Counted from the stretch's first letter, positions 1 to 12,947 are shown. The stretch: DNA of 64,000 nt from Pseudofabraea citricarpa (GCA_029641185.1 JAPWGK010000007.1:868001-932000), one strand, 5' to 3'. Notes: generated by a model not told the origin, from the letters alone. Numbers and translations are program-made.

Positions 1-1301
1 AGATTTTCTCGTGGAAATTGCTTGAATATAGTGCTTTCTTTTACGAAGGTGTAGTACGTAGGTAGGTACCTAGATAGTGTCATGGGCTACTGAGGCCTGG
101 GATGCTGCTGCTGCCTTAGGACAAGCAAGGATTTGTAAGTAGACTGCAGGGATACCTCCATATTATTATATACACCAAATGCATTCTTACTGCTTTCAAT
201 CAGCATTATTATCAAATGCTTAGATAAAATGTCATTGCCTTATGAGTGTCTTTTAACGAAGAATTTTTATTAAATTGTCCCATATACTGTAATAATTCTG
301 ATCTGTGGTGATATGTAGTACTGCACTTAAGCACGTGGTGGCTGGGGCTTTTGTGTGGATGCGGCTGAAGCGGCAGGAAAGATAGTCCTTGCCGGCCCAA
401 TCCGGCTAATTACTTCGCCCACTCTGCAACTCCAACCCCCACGATTTCAACCCTTGACCCCACGATGTACCTTGCCTCATAATGGTTGCTGCCATCATTT
501 CGCCTTTTGGCGTGGTCCGTACGTGTTATAGGAATCCCATTTACAGCATCAATGACCACCTTGAACCTTGCGATACACATTGGCCAACAAGGGAGCAGAA
601 GATAATAGGATTGGGCGATAATGAGCTACAATGAAGCATTCAGAGGTATTAGAGAAGCAGCCCATGTTCTAGCTCTTCAGCTTTGCTATGGCTAACCCAT
701 TGCTCGCAGATGTCTATATACCTCTTGGCCCTTCCCTCTACTGAACATGCGACTACCCCTGGCTACTCCCCACAGCCAGCTCTCAATGTCAAGGGACACT
801 CTTTGGGCTAGAGAACGAAGTAGTCCGGATGAGCTAAGAAGCACTACGATGACTTAATGGAGGCTTTGGTTGCGATGTATGCCCAGACGATCAGGAGATA
901 CTTGCGCGTCGCCCGATGGGCCCAGGAAAAGCAAGATACGAGGTATCTGGGCCGGCACGTAATTCCCCTTGGAGTGAGGGCCCAATGGTCTGACATAATA
1001 GAACCGCACGGTTTCTATGCTGTACCTGGATGACCCTTAGGGACCCGAGTTGAGTTGACCCTGACGCACCCGAGTTGGGTTGAAGGTGTATACTGCTGTC
1101 CAATTATTGGGCCAATTACAGGTGGCAATCGAGTCTGATGCCTTTTGTATCTTACCTTCTCGAACTGAAATAATGACATTGAGACTCAAAGACCTTATAT
1201 CTGGACTCCCAAATTTTACTTCCTCTGTTTCCACCCAGCAGCACTATCAACTTGTTTTACCTCCTTCCTTTTAACAAGGAGGAATCTTAGATATCACCAT
1301 A
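1..1301. other. intergenic/promoter region upstream of the polyketide synthase
   Basis: No convincing gene was found on either strand. The open frames here are short and show no domain. In particular there is nothing resembling a SAT (starter-unit transacylase) exon for the downstream synthase. The only recognisable elements are the two GGACCCGAGT-type sites at 1041-1075, listed separately. Confidence 0.6.
1041..1075 (+). promoter_or_regulatory. two copies of cluster motif GGACCCGAGT
   Basis: GGACCCGAGT lies at 1041-1050 and a one-mismatch copy, GCACCCGAGT, at 1066-1075, both followed by TTG. They are 227-261 bp upstream of the polyketide synthase ATG. The same element occurs upstream of the P450 and prenyltransferase genes and in the oxidase/SDR promoter. 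A pathway-regulator operator is inferred. Confidence 0.65.
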
Positions 1302-4300
1302 ATGTCTGGAATTGGGACAGAGGACATGTCGTCCGACGCCATTGCTGTTGTCGGCATGGGATGCAAATTCCCTGGAGCAGATTCAGTCGAAGAGTTCTGG
1401 CATATTTTAGACGCAGGACAGTCGATGCTGAGCGAGTCTCCCATCGGACGCTTTCCGACTCACGACCACCAACGCAATACGGAAAAAACTGTCTTTTTCG
1501 GTAACTTTCTCGACGATGTTGCAAGCTTTGACCACCGTTTCTTCAAGAAGTCTAGCCGTGAGGCAGCCTCCATGGACCCTCAACAACGACTTTTACTGGA
1601 GGTCTCTTATCAAGCCTTGGAGCATGCTGGCTTTTTTGGCCCTCAGGAACCAGACCTTGATGTTGGATGCTTCATCGGAGTGTGTGCGTCTGATTACAAT
1701 GACAACGTAGCCAGCCATCCGTCAAATGCCTTTTCAGCACTAGGAACCTTGAGAGCCTTCGTTCCAGGCAGAGTTAGTCATTTCTTTGGTTTGTCTGGAC
1801 CATCGGTGGCTTTAGATACAGCCTGTTCATCCTCAGCAGTTGCCATCGATGCTGCCTGTAAGGCGATCCTCCATGGCGACTGTAAGAGCGCAATTGCTGG
1901 TGGTGTCTCCGTGTTCACGAGTCCGTTCTTTTATCAAAACCTCTCGTCTGCCTCTTTCCTCAGTCCCACTGGTGCGAGTAAATCGTTTGATGCGGGTGCT
2001 GATGGCTACTGCCGTGGAGAAGGCGTTGGCCTTGTTGTCTTGAAACGACTTTCGCAAGCTCTCGCAGACGGCGATCACGTCCTGGGCACCATTCTCGCCA
2101 CCTCAGTCAGACAGAGCAGTAACAAGGTGCCCATCACTGTTCCTTACAGCCCATCGCAGACGGCGCTGTATCGAAAGCTTTTGAGTACAGCTGGTATCGC
2201 TGCCGAGGACGTGACTTACGTCGAAGCTCATGGCACAGGCACGCCCGTTGGTGATCCTCTTGAATATGAGGCTATCAAAGAGGTTTTCGGCACCAAATCA
2301 AGACAAGAGCCTCTTTATTTAGCCTCCGTTAAGGGCAATATTGGCCACACTGAAGGAGCCTCTGGAGTGGCCGGCCTCATTAAAACAATTCTGATGATGC
2401 AGAACCGCTCTATCCCCAGACAGGCTAGTTATGTGTCAGTGCATCCCAAGATCACCCTCATACCAGGGCAATTGTCTATCCCAACAGAGACCATTCCGTG
2501 GACTGCCAAAACGCTTGTTGCGTGTGTCAACAACTATGGAGCTGCAGGTAGCATCGCTGCTATGGTTGTCAGGGAAGCGCCTCCAAAGAAGAGTTTGCAG
2601 ACCACCAAGGTCCAAGAGCTGCAAAAATGCCCACTGGTCCTCACTGCCAACAGTGCTAAGAGCCTCGGGGAGAACTGTGCCAAGTTGAGGGACTATGTAT
2701 CCTCGATCCCCCAGGACGCAAACGTGCTGGCGGATCTCACTTTCAACCTGAGTAATAAGCAAAATCGGACATTGCCTAATATGTTCGCAACAACTGTCTC
2801 CAGCTTGGCAGACTTGAACGACCAGCTTCGTATCGTAGCCTCGAATCCTGATTCATCATTCTGCCAAACCAACCCCAAGCCGAATCCCGTCGTCCTGATC
2901 TTTGGTGGTCAGACGACTCGGTCTGTTGGCCTCAACAAGCACGTCTATGATACCTCAGCACTCCTTCGCAAGTACCTTGATGAGTGTGACGAGATTCTCA
3001 AAGACTTTGGCCATCGGGGAATTTATCCTGACATTTTCGAGACGAAGCCCATCGACGATGTTGTCTCACTTCAGACGATGCAGTTCGCTATGCATTACGC
3101 ATGTGCTCAGTCATGGATCGCCTGCGGTTTAAAGGTCGATTGTGTCCTGGGTCATTCTTTTGGTCAGCTGGTTGCATTGACTGTAGCTGGTGTTCTTTCG
3201 CTTGTAGACGGCCTCAAGCTGGTGCATGGACGAGCTGTCCTGATACGCGATAAATGGGGCCCTGAAACGGGCTCCATGATTGCTCTCGAAGCAGACTACG
3301 GGGACGCCATGAGTATCATCTCCTCAGTAAGAAAGACCAGTGCCTCTTCTGACTTTGGACTTGAGGTGGCATGCTTTAATGGGCCTAGGAGTCATGTCTT
3401 GGTTGGATCGTCTGCCGAAATCGATTCTGCTCTCGAGGTAGCCAAGAAAACCCCGTCGGCTAAAGTCAAGGTCTTGGATGTGACACACGGCTTTCATTCG
3501 AGGTTCTGCGAACCTATCCTAGGTGACTTGGAGAAGCTCGCCCAGGATCTGACTTTCAACGAGCCTAATATCTACATCGAGACCTGCTCTGACGGACACA
3601 CTCAGCCTGCTGTCACGCCAAAGCTAATAGCTGACCATACTCGCACGCCCGTCTACTTTGAAGATGCAGTCAAACGTATCGAAGCGCGATACGGCGCATG
3701 TACTTGGTTAGAAGCCGGATCCAACACTTCAGTTACCAGCATCGCCCGTCGCGCTCTATCGGCTCAGAAGAGCAATAACAACACTAATAATAACAACCTC
3801 TTTTGTCCGATCAACTTGAGTCGAGACGACTCCCTGAGCGCATTAGCTGACACGACTGTCAATCTCTGGAAGCATGGTCATCATGTCCAATTCTGGCCAT
3901 TCCACCGCATCCAAAGCCAGGAATACGGGGCTCTGAACCTGCCTCCTTACCAGTTCGAGAAGACACGACACTGGCTTGAATTTAACCTTCAGACAGAGAA
4001 GACGTCTGATTCTGCCTCTACATTGCCTAAGTCTCCCGAGCGGCCACTTCTCGAACCAGAGCCAGAACCAGTGCTCATTACCTTCTCTGGCTTTCAGGAT
4101 GCTGGAGATGGGGTTCATGTTGGCCAGAAACAGGCTGTTTTCACAATTGACCCGCGTTCGGAGGAGTGGAGAACAATGGTCAGCGGTCATTCCGTCCTAA
4201 ACAAGCCTCTGTGTCCGGCACCTCTGTACATCGAACTGGTTCTGCAGGCTGCAGCGCAGCTTGCGGCCATCGAGAATATATCCTGCGCCCCATTTGCTCG

Positions 4301-7300
4301 CGTGGATAACCTAGAAATCACCTCACCGTTAGGCATGAGTCAGGATAAAATCGTCCAGCTTATCCTGAAGCCGTCTGACCAGATGGGTTGCAAGTTCAAT
4401 TTCTCTTTCCTTGCCCAAGAACGTCACGCAGGCCCCGGAAGACAAGACACGTTTCAAGCATCGCAGGCAATTACTACGCATGGTGTTGGGAGAGTTGAGA
4501 TCATCCCAGCTGACGATACTACTGTTACTACTGAGCTTGAACGGACACGGAAGCTCCTTCAACACATGCACAAGAACCACAGCCAGGACCGAAACCAGAG
4601 ATTTGCCGAGATGGTCACGCAGCCTGGCGGTGAGGCTGTTCATGGTACGCTTGTGTACAAGGTATTCTCTAGAGTTGTACAATACCGCGACTTCTACCAA
4701 GGCGTTCGCAGAGTCGTCAGCAACAACGACGGTACAGTCGTGGCAGATGTCTACCTGCCAGAATCACAGCCGAAGTGCATCCAAAAGCTTCTCTCCATGC
4801 CAGTGGCCATCGACAACTTCTTCCAGGTCCCTGGATTGTATGCAAATTGCCTCGCACCGTGTCCATCTGATGAGGTCCTTGTCTCCACGCATGTAGATCG
4901 CATTCAACTGTCGCCGGAATTCGGCAAGTTGCAGGTCGAGGGGAGAAGCCACGGCTGGGACGTTTTTGCTATGTCCACCACAATAAGCGACAAGGAAAGC
5001 AGCAACGACATCTTCGTTACTGACCAGGTTACTGGCCAGCTGGTATTTGTCGCATTCGGTGCAAAGTTCAGCAGGGTACGGATCGCATCCCTTGCAAAAA
5101 TTCTGTCTCGTGCAAACCCAGATGGTGCATCTGCTATAACGCGTTCTGCAGTTGCTCAACGAGGTCCTGTTGAGAATGCTCTGGATTCTTTCGTGACATC
5201 TCAGGTGAAGGCCCAAGTAGCCACCTCGAGTCACTTGCATCATTCTCTTCATGTTCAGCAAGAAGAGCAGCCACAATTCCAAAGCAGGATAACCCCTATT
5301 GACCAAAACTTGTCATCGTTGCCTCCTCTTAATGGATCCAGGTCACAGGCAATTAGCGTGGAATATGAATTGCGAGAGATGCTAAGCAAGATGACAGAGG
5401 TCCCCGTGGATCAATTCCAGGGAAATGTCACTTTCGATGAGCTCGGTATCGACTCTCTCATGGTCACAGAGATCGTATCAGAGGTTTATGAAGTCTTCCA
5501 CATATCGATACCGCAGGATCGCCTCCAGGATCTACAGGATTTTGCATCTCTCTGTAAATATATAGATACTCATGAGGATCGACAAGGATCTCGGACGGAA
5601 TTGGGCATCCCTCAACATCAGGCAACTGCAGTCACACTTCCACTTCCACTACCCAACCACCCATCTGCGAACCAATATATCAATCTCGGCCATAGAACTG
5701 AACAGATTTCATCAGTGACTGAAAGTCTCAAGATCCAAGAGTATAATCAGCATGAGGATCTGGTATCGCGGTTGGCAAGCCTATTAGGCAGCCATCTTGA
5801 TTGTCCTGCGAGCGACTTTGAGCGCTCGACAAACCTTGTAGATCGCGGCCTCGACTCTCTTCTCTGTATGGAACTCGTGAGCGATGTAGAGAAGTTATTT
5901 GGCGTCTCGATCGACCTGTCTGTTCTCGGGGTTGATGGCAAATTCGGCCACCTTGCCGATATACTCGTCAGTGCTGTTGCACCACTTGGACATACAGGCA
6001 CAACGGGTTCTAGCACCGCTGCTTCTACACTCGTACAGTCGTCTGGCCTTATGACGCCTGTAACTGTTGAGACCCATGTCTCAACAATGACGACAAGGAA
6101 GGCGTCTTCCTCTTCTTCTTTTCAAACAATAGATGTTCTGGCTGGCGCAGCTCGGGAATTTGAGGGCATCAAGGGTGATTTCGACAAGTTTGCAGACGAA
6201 TATAAGTTCAGTGACTTCTACAGCAAGGTTTACGACAAGCAGGCTCACTTGGTTTTAGCCTATGTCATAGAGGCCTTCTCGGATCTTGGCATCGATCTGA
6301 GTTCATTAGAACCTGGTGCCCAGATCCCTAGAATCAATGTGGTACCAAAACATGACCGCATGGTTGATGTCTTTCACAAGATCCTCCGCCATGGAAAGAT
6401 TGCCGACTACGACGGTAGAGGATACATTCGCTCGGATGTGCCTGTCGAGACAACCCATTCCAGCGTCCTTTACAAAGACATTCTGACGCAATTTCCTCAG
6501 CATACCAAGGAGCACATGCTTCTGAATCTTTGCGGGGCTGACATGTCCAAATTCCTGAGCGGTAAGATGGATCCCCTCTCCGTCCTATTTGGGAAGGCAA
6601 ATCGAAACACACTGGAAGACGTGTACACCACAGCTCCCATGTTTGTCATCATGTCACAACTTCTCACATCATTTCTCGAGAAGGCATTGAGCACATCAGT
6701 ACCTGGACCCGATGGCAAGTTCCACATAGTCGAGCTGGGAGCAGGCACAGGTGCCACGACACGTTGGGTTATAGAACGTCTTGTGCAGCGAGGCATACCC
6801 ATAGAGTACACTTTCACTGACATCTCGACTGCACTCGTTTCGGCAGCTAAGCGCAAGTTCGCCAATTTCAACTGTGTCAAATATGCTACCATCGACATCG
6901 AGAAGGAGCCTCCCGCCCAATACCAAGGGCAATTTGATATTGTACTCGCGACCAATTGTATCCACGCCACCACCAACCTTCCAAACTCTCTGAACAATAT
7001 TAACAAACTCTTGCGCCCCCACGGTTTTGTGTCGCTGGTTGAGTTGACGACCAGAAATTTTTGGTTGGATATGGTTTTCGGCCTTCTTGATGGCTGGTGG
7101 CTATTTGATGACGGGCGCCCTTATGTGCTCGCAACTCCAGAGTTCTGGGATAAGTCAATGCGAAAAACTGGATTCCAACACGTTGCATGGACTGGCGGGC
7201 ACACACGTGAGTCTGAGGTCGTCAGGGTCATCACAGGTTTCAAACAGCCAGTTGAGGACCCATCATCGTATCAAAGCACACCACAGGAGAAAGCTGGTGG

Positions 7301-8409
7301 TATTGAGACGGTTGTGTTTACACACACTGATAAGAAGCTTCCGTTACGAGCAGACGTTCACTATCCTTCGCCATCCCAGGCGTCCGCTCCCCGGACTTGG
7401 GTCGCTGGTACGGTACATGTCTAATTACCTACATATACACACGCTAGAGCTAACGCTGCTCTGTGTAGGCTTATTAGTACATGGAGGGGGCCATGTGATG
7501 CTATCACGTCAAGATTTGCGTCCGCTTCAAATTCAACTTCTCCTCGACAATGGCGTGCTGCCCGTGGCCGTGGACTACAGACTATGCCCAGAGACAACCA
7601 TTCTGAACGGACCGATTGTTGACCTCAGTAACGCTTATGCCTGGCTACGGAATACACTACCATCATTAAATCTGACACAGACTAGTATCAATAGAATGCT
7701 CGATCCCACCCGGGCTGTGGTTATCGGCTGGTCGACTGGAGGCACGCTGGCCATGTCATTAGCATGGACCTCTATACCACGTGGAATTCCACCTCCTGAT
7801 GCCATCTTGGTCTTTTACTGCCCAACTGACTACGAAGACGATTTTTGGCGGAAGCCCAACATCCCAGAACTCTCCGATAAATTTGCAAATGAAACATACA
7901 ACGTCATTGATGGGGTTTTCCCCACGCCAATTACTTCCTACAATGTCCCCTCTAAGATGATGGCAGCAGCAGGTTGGATAGCACCTAAAGATCCTCGCAG
8001 CCGGGTGGTGCTCCACATGAATTGGCACGGACAAACATTGCCTGTCCTTTTTAGGGGCCTCCCATCAGCATCGAGCGTGTCACCAGAAGCTGCAGCTCGC
8101 TTCAACCATCTAGAACAGCCGCCGAAGGAGGACATCGTGCGGGCCAGCCCCTACGCGCAGATAGTTCGGGGCAACTACAAGTCACCAACGCACGTCATTT
8201 TTGGTACTAATGATGATCTAATTCCGTGGGAGCAGGCCCAGCGGACGGTGGAGGCAATGAAAGATGCGGGCGTTGACTGTGGGCTTACTCTCGCACCGGG
8301 TCAGCCTCACCTATTTGATATGTATCGTGATCCTGACGGAAGTCGCTGGGGCTATGTCATGGAGGGATACAAGTTTCTTTTTGGGAAGATTGGGAGAGAC
8401 ATTTTATAA
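1302..8409 (+). CDS. non-reducing polyketide synthase (KS-AT-PT-ACP-ACP-CMeT-hydrolase), SAT-less
   Basis: Iterative type I synthase that should build a C-methylated aromatic polyketide acid from malonyl-CoA and SAM in the cytosol. Exons are 1302-7407 and 7469-8409, with intron donor GTACGG, a CTAAC branch and acceptor TAG; the product is about 2348 aa. Visible domains: KS at about 10-430 (DTACSSS with C175, H310, H349); AT at about 530-850 (GHSFGQ, S619); product template at about 935-1270 (H963, D1171); two ACPs (GIDSL S1385 and GLDSL S1519); C-methyltransferase at about 1600-2010 (GAGTG at 1813-1817); and an alpha/beta-hydrolase release domain (HGGGH at 2040, GWSTGG with S2124, D2284/D2285, H2316). 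The protein starts directly at the KS, so the usual N-terminal SAT domain of such synthases is absent. The downstream hydrolase reads in another frame and is joined only by the intron. Two cluster motifs lie about 250 bp upstream, which supports this start. The product is not predictable from sequence; an orsellinate-type acid is one option. Confidence 0.93.
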
Positions 8410-8591
8410 AATACTATAATGGGAATAACAGTGCTAAATAGGTCACTTCTAGATAAGTAGCATATATTTTCTAAATTTCAGGGCATTGGCTTAACAAGGA
8501 CGTACATTCAATCTTTGGTTACTCTTAATGATGGGGTCCTAGCTGAATCAAGTTGACTATTGTGGAAGTTATACATACAACTGAATCAATT

Positions 8592-8637
8592 GGACCCGAG
8601 TTGTTAGACCATCACGGGAAAGTCATCGGACCCGAGT
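8592..8637 (+). promoter_or_regulatory. two copies of cluster motif GGACCCGAGT
   Basis: Perfect copies lie at 8592-8601 and 8628-8637, the second preceded by C (giving CGGACCCG). They are 152-197 bp upstream of the P450 ATG and have the same orientation as those upstream of the synthase. The rest of the 8410-8788 interval shows no gene. Confidence 0.7.
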
Positions 8638-8788
8638 AAGTCGGATTCAAGTTCATGCATGTATTACGAGACCATGTTCCCTTGAAAAAGGCCCCATCAA
8701 ACTTGAATACCGGGGCAATCATCTATGTCCAAGACGACAGTTAAGGGTACAGACTGACTCGCAAACATCTACTTATCCAGTCATCGTC

Positions 8789-10822
8789 ATGTATTTAGTG
8801 CAACTTTTCGGGCATCTCGATGGCAGGGCCTCAGGCTTGGCCTGTATTCTGGCTGCGGTTGCCATATTCACGGCCGTGATCAACACGTTACACTCATACA
8901 CGCGCCTAAGACACATCCCAGGGCCGCGGTTCGCAGCTCTCACCAACTTCGTCCGTCGGTCGTGGGTCACTTCTGGCGATGCCCATCAGATACACACGGA
9001 TTTGCACCGTCGGTATGGCACCGTGGTGCGCTTCGGGCCCAATGCCGTCATGGTCTCGCAGCCCAAGGCCATCGACAAGATCTACGGGTTCAAGACCAGA
9101 TTTCAGAAGGCACGTTATATTTCCTACTGCTTTCCGCTATGGGTACCTGCAAATTCTAACTGCCGCGTCATAGTCTGAGTTTTACGACTCTATCATGCCC
9201 CGGATGAAGGGCGGCAAGATCCCAGATGTCTTCGCAACTCGTGATGAAGATGTCCATCGCCGGATGAGACGTCCTGTCGCCAACCTGTACTCGGTCACAC
9301 ACCTGACGACCTTCGAGACGCGCATGACGTCTACTATGCAGTACTTCTTCGTGCGCCTGGACGAGCTATTTGCTAATAAGGACGTCGACCTGGACCTGTT
9401 CAACTGGATCCAGTTCTTCATGTTCGACGTCCTTGGTGAAGTCACCTTCTCTCGGGGGCTTGGCTGTCTCGAAAAGGGGGGAGATATCGACAGCGTAATC
9501 CACGACACATGGCTCTACTTCAAGAAGATTGCAGCAGTATGTTTTCTACCCTCTCGAGGCCGTTCTCTCGGCCCGTCTCGAGCTCATTGCTAATTTTTTT
9601 TGCCAACCCTCAGAATACCCAAATGCCCTGGCTCGACTACTTGTGGAGGGACAATCCTCTGGTCCCCGTGGCATCCAAAAGAAATCGCCTGGCCGAGTTT
9701 GGCGCTGCTCGGATCATGGAGCGCATGAGTCTGAGCGAGGACGAGAAGCGAAACATCAACCAGACGGATTTCCTGTCAGCGTTCATCAAGGAGAAAGCCA
9801 AGGACGATACGCTACCCGACATGTAAGTCAAGCACCCAGCTGCAGCCCACGGCTTTCCATTCCACTGCAATGGCCGTCAGTAGGTAGATATTACGTGCAT
9901 GTGAAATTGATGCATGATGCACTCGCTAGGTTTATCCCCACGTGGGTCAATTCCAACATCGTGGCAGGTGCAGATACGACCAGCATCCTGGCCAGCGCCG
10001 TCCTGTACCATCTCCTCAAGAACCCCTCCTCGCTGTCGAAGCTCAGGAAGGAGGTCGACGACGCTGCTGCTGAGGGCCGCCTCTCCAGATACGTAACCTG
10101 GAAGGAGTCTCAGAACTTGCCCTACCTAGAAGCTTGCGTGAACGAGGCCACCAGGCTGCATCCGCCTTTCGCCCTCCCCTTTGAGCGCGTGGTGCCTGCT
10201 GGCGGAGTCGAGGTCGACGGGTATTTTATCCCGGCGGGCACGAGAGTCGGCATGGTAGAGAAACCCCCATTTTCATTTTTCTTCTTCTTGTGTGATTCTT
10301 TTTCTTCGCATGTCTTGCATACTTACAGCCCGGGTTTGCTGATACTTCAATCTGACCTTCTAGAGCCCATGGGCAGTGCAGCGTGAAGTGTCGCTGTACG
10401 GCGACGATCCTGAAGCCTGGCGACCAGAGCGGTGGATCTGCGACGCAGAGAAGAAAACAGCCATGTACAACGCACTTCTCACGGTGAGTCCAGTCCCTAT
10501 CCTGCATTTACGACCCCTTGTATACACTTGGCTCACTCTCTCTCTCTCTCCAGTTTGGCGCCGGCCACCGCAGCTGCCTCGGAAAGCACCTCGCCTACTT
10601 TGAGATCTACAAGCTCATCCCGTCGCTTCTGCAGCGCTACCATGTGAGTAGGACTCGAAACAGAAATGGAGATGAAGATCTCGCTCTGACCAACCCCACG
10701 GAATCTCAACTAACCTTCTCTCTCAGATCGAACTTGTGAGCCCCACGGGCGATTGGTCGATTGAGAATAGATGGCTTGCTAAGCCGTCGGGGCTCCGTGT
10801 AAAATTATCAACGCGCCGCTAG
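8789..10822 (+). CDS. cytochrome P450 (pisatin demethylase-like)
   Basis: Membrane-anchored heme mono-oxygenase, probably an oxidative tailoring enzyme of the cluster. Seven exons: 8789-9109, 9174-9536, 9614-9822, 9930-10254, 10364-10483, 10554-10643 and 10727-10822, giving 507 aa, a normal P450 length. An N-terminal hydrophobic anchor is visible at about residues 14-32, followed by an IPGPR hinge. The I-helix reads AGADTT (310-315), the ExxR pair is E370/R373, then a PERW motif, and the heme loop is [10 protein letters not shown] with C454. Intron 1 (9110-9173) can only be read in frame with a GC donor (AAG|GCACGT), which gives a continuous FQK-SEFYDS; the nearest GT donor leads at once to a stop. 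The C-terminal exons are small. The substrate is unknown; the likeness to pisatin demethylases is from general sequence flavour. Confidence 0.9.
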
Positions 10823-11055
10823 AATCATGTAGATATATAGAGACATATATTCTTCCCGCGCATGTGTGTAGAATAGAGAACAGCAGTATGCCATGCATTG
10901 CTTGCATAACTTGGTACATTAGCTGCATTCCGGCCGTCTGGGACAGCTCAGGGTCTGTTGGATGTGATCTGCACTAAGAGCGACTTCTGGGTACAACCCT
11001 TGCCTGTAAAATGTACGTGTGGGAGATGTAGAGTTAATGCACATGTGTTGGGTCC

Positions 11056-11195
11056 GGACGCGAGTTGCCCTGGTTTACGTGTATGTGCTATTTGTGGCTC
11101 GCGGCTTGCGTCGCTTAAGGTAGGACTGTCGTAAATTACTTAGTGAGTGGCATGTACTCGGGGCCCCCTAACTCGGGCCCCGTCAACTCGTACCC
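11056..11195 (-). promoter_or_regulatory. cluster motif array upstream of the prenyltransferase
   Basis: ACTCGGG cores begin at 11156 and 11171, with a weaker ACTCG at 11186, spaced 15 bp apart and in the opposite orientation to the copies upstream of the synthase. A further plus-orientation copy with one mismatch (GGACGCGAGT) lies at 11056-11065. Together they are about 150-290 bp upstream of the prenyltransferase ATG. Confidence 0.6.
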
Positions 11196-11245
11196 CCAGC
11201 AGGACCGGCACGATTATGTACGTTGAAAAGGCACAAAAAGCAACC

Positions 11246-11256
11246 CATATATATTG
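11246..11256 (+). promoter_or_regulatory. TATA-like box of the prenyltransferase gene
   Basis: A CATATATATTG stretch lies about 90-100 bp upstream of the ATG at 11346 and just downstream of the cluster motif array. Both sequence and placement fit a core promoter. Confidence 0.4.
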
Positions 11257-11345
11257 AATGGCTGTCTTTGGAAGTCTGGTACTGATCAAACAGTCTGCTG
11301 AACCATCATCCCTCCCTCCATCCCTCTCTCCCTCCCTAAAAAGCC

Positions 11346-12758
11346 ATGCCAGCTCTCATAACAAACCCGCAGGCTCAAGCGACGACACCGCTCAAGGTGT
11401 GGAATTCGCTGGTGAAGAACTGCCTCCCGCCCTCGCAAGACAAAGATGCCGAGTTCTGGTGGCGACTCACCGGCTACCACCTGGCCGTCATGATTGACGC
11501 GGCGGGCTATTCGGCCGAGAAGCAGTACGAGACGCTGCTCTTCCACTACCACTGGATCGTAAGCAAGCAACCCCCGTCAGCGTGAGAGATGTAATACCCC
11601 AAGAAGCTTTCTGACGGGATCCGCTGCCGTCTTCAGGTACCTCGATTAGGCCCCGCGCCCAGACCCGATGGGACTCCTGTCTTCAAGTCGCTTATCGCCT
11701 ACGACGGCTCGCCCCTGGAGTACTCCTGGAAATGGAACACCTCAGCTGGCGAGCCCGACATCCGCTACTCCTGGGAGGCCATCAGCAGCACCTCCGGTAC
11801 GGCCGCTGACCCGCTGAACCACGATGCCACGCTGGATTACATGGAGAAGGTGTCGGCCGTGCTCCCAGCTACCGACTTCTCCTGGTATCGCCACTTTCTG
11901 ACGGAGCTGTACGACCCAGATCGCTCCGTCTACGCCAAGGAGCTCGAGCAGGGCGACCCTCCAGCCACAACTCTCATGCACGCCGTCGAGTATAACAAGA
12001 CTGCCAGCTTCGGACTCAAGTCGTACTTCCTGCCGAGGAAGCTGTTCCAAGGAGGAGACCCCGCGACGTTGCAGGAGTGGGACGCCGCCATCGTGAAGCT
12101 GAACCCCGGCAAAAGCCACCCAGGCCGTGATGCGCTGATGAACTTCCTCGCAACTAGCCCCGAGGGCCGGCTCATGAAGCCCAATGTCATGGGCATGGAC
12201 AACGTAGAGCCATCCAAGTCGCGCCTCAAGATGTACTTCACCTCGCGCCACACCAGCTTCGATTCAGTTCGGGAAATAATGACCATGGGTGGGCTGCGAG
12301 ACGTTTCCGAGTCCAGTCTGCAAGACCTGCGATCTATGATTCTGGCCGTCTTGGGCCTGCCTGATGATTACCCCGAGGATGCTGAGATCCCCGTCCAGTC
12401 TACGGCCGGTAACGATTGGCCGGACTTTGACGCGCTCTGCGAGGGCTTCGTCTACTTCTTCGACATTGCTCCCATGAATGGCAAGCCCGAGGTCAAGTTC
12501 TACTTGACCACCCGCAAATATGGAGCTGACGATCTGACCATTGCTCAGAATCTGGTGGCTTGGCTGCACAAGCATGGCCGTGGTGTCTACGCTGATGCGT
12601 ACCTGGGCATGCTCGACAGGCTTGCTGAGCACAGAGGGTTGGAGAATGGGAAGGGCATGCATGCTTATATCAGCTACCAGTGCACGGAGAAGGGAGAGCC
12701 CGACGTCAAGTCGTATATCTCTCCCGAGTTATACCACAAAGCACGATATACAGTCTGA
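11346..12758 (+). CDS. DMATS-type aromatic prenyltransferase
   Basis: Soluble ABBA-fold prenyltransferase that transfers a dimethylallyl (or longer) group from the diphosphate to an aromatic carbon or oxygen. Exons are 11346-11558 and 11637-12758, with donor GTAAGC and acceptor CAG; the product is 444 aa, typical of the family (about 420-470). Recognisable family stretches are the N-terminal EFWWRLTGYHLAVMI segment, WIVPRLGP at the exon junction, the MKPNVMGMDNVEPSKSR-like diphosphate-binding segment with SRLKMYF at about 220, a KFYLTTRKYG segment, and a C-terminal HAYISYQ. Fungal members usually prenylate indoles, tyrosine or phenolic polyketides. Next to a non-reducing synthase with no peptide synthetase, a phenolic acceptor is the better inference. 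Four cluster motifs lie upstream, so it is likely co-regulated with the synthase. Confidence 0.92.
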
Positions 12759-12947
12759 AATGGCTATGTGGGGGAAACCTCAGGACTGGGCACTGGTAGA
12801 ACCAAGGTGGACTACTTGGATGGCACCTAAGTCTTGGCAAAGCCTTCCCTTCTAGCTGTACCTTGGTCTTGGGATAAACAAATGTAAGTGTACAGGAGCC
12901 GGGGACTCAAATTTTGGTGGCAGACAAAGCTCTAGCATGCTGTAGAA

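Noticed and set aside
7087..8409. Separate esterase gene starting at about 7087
   Set aside because: The 5' part of this frame overlaps the methyltransferase domain in another frame and is not protein-like. The intron at 7408-7468 joins only its 3' part to the synthase.
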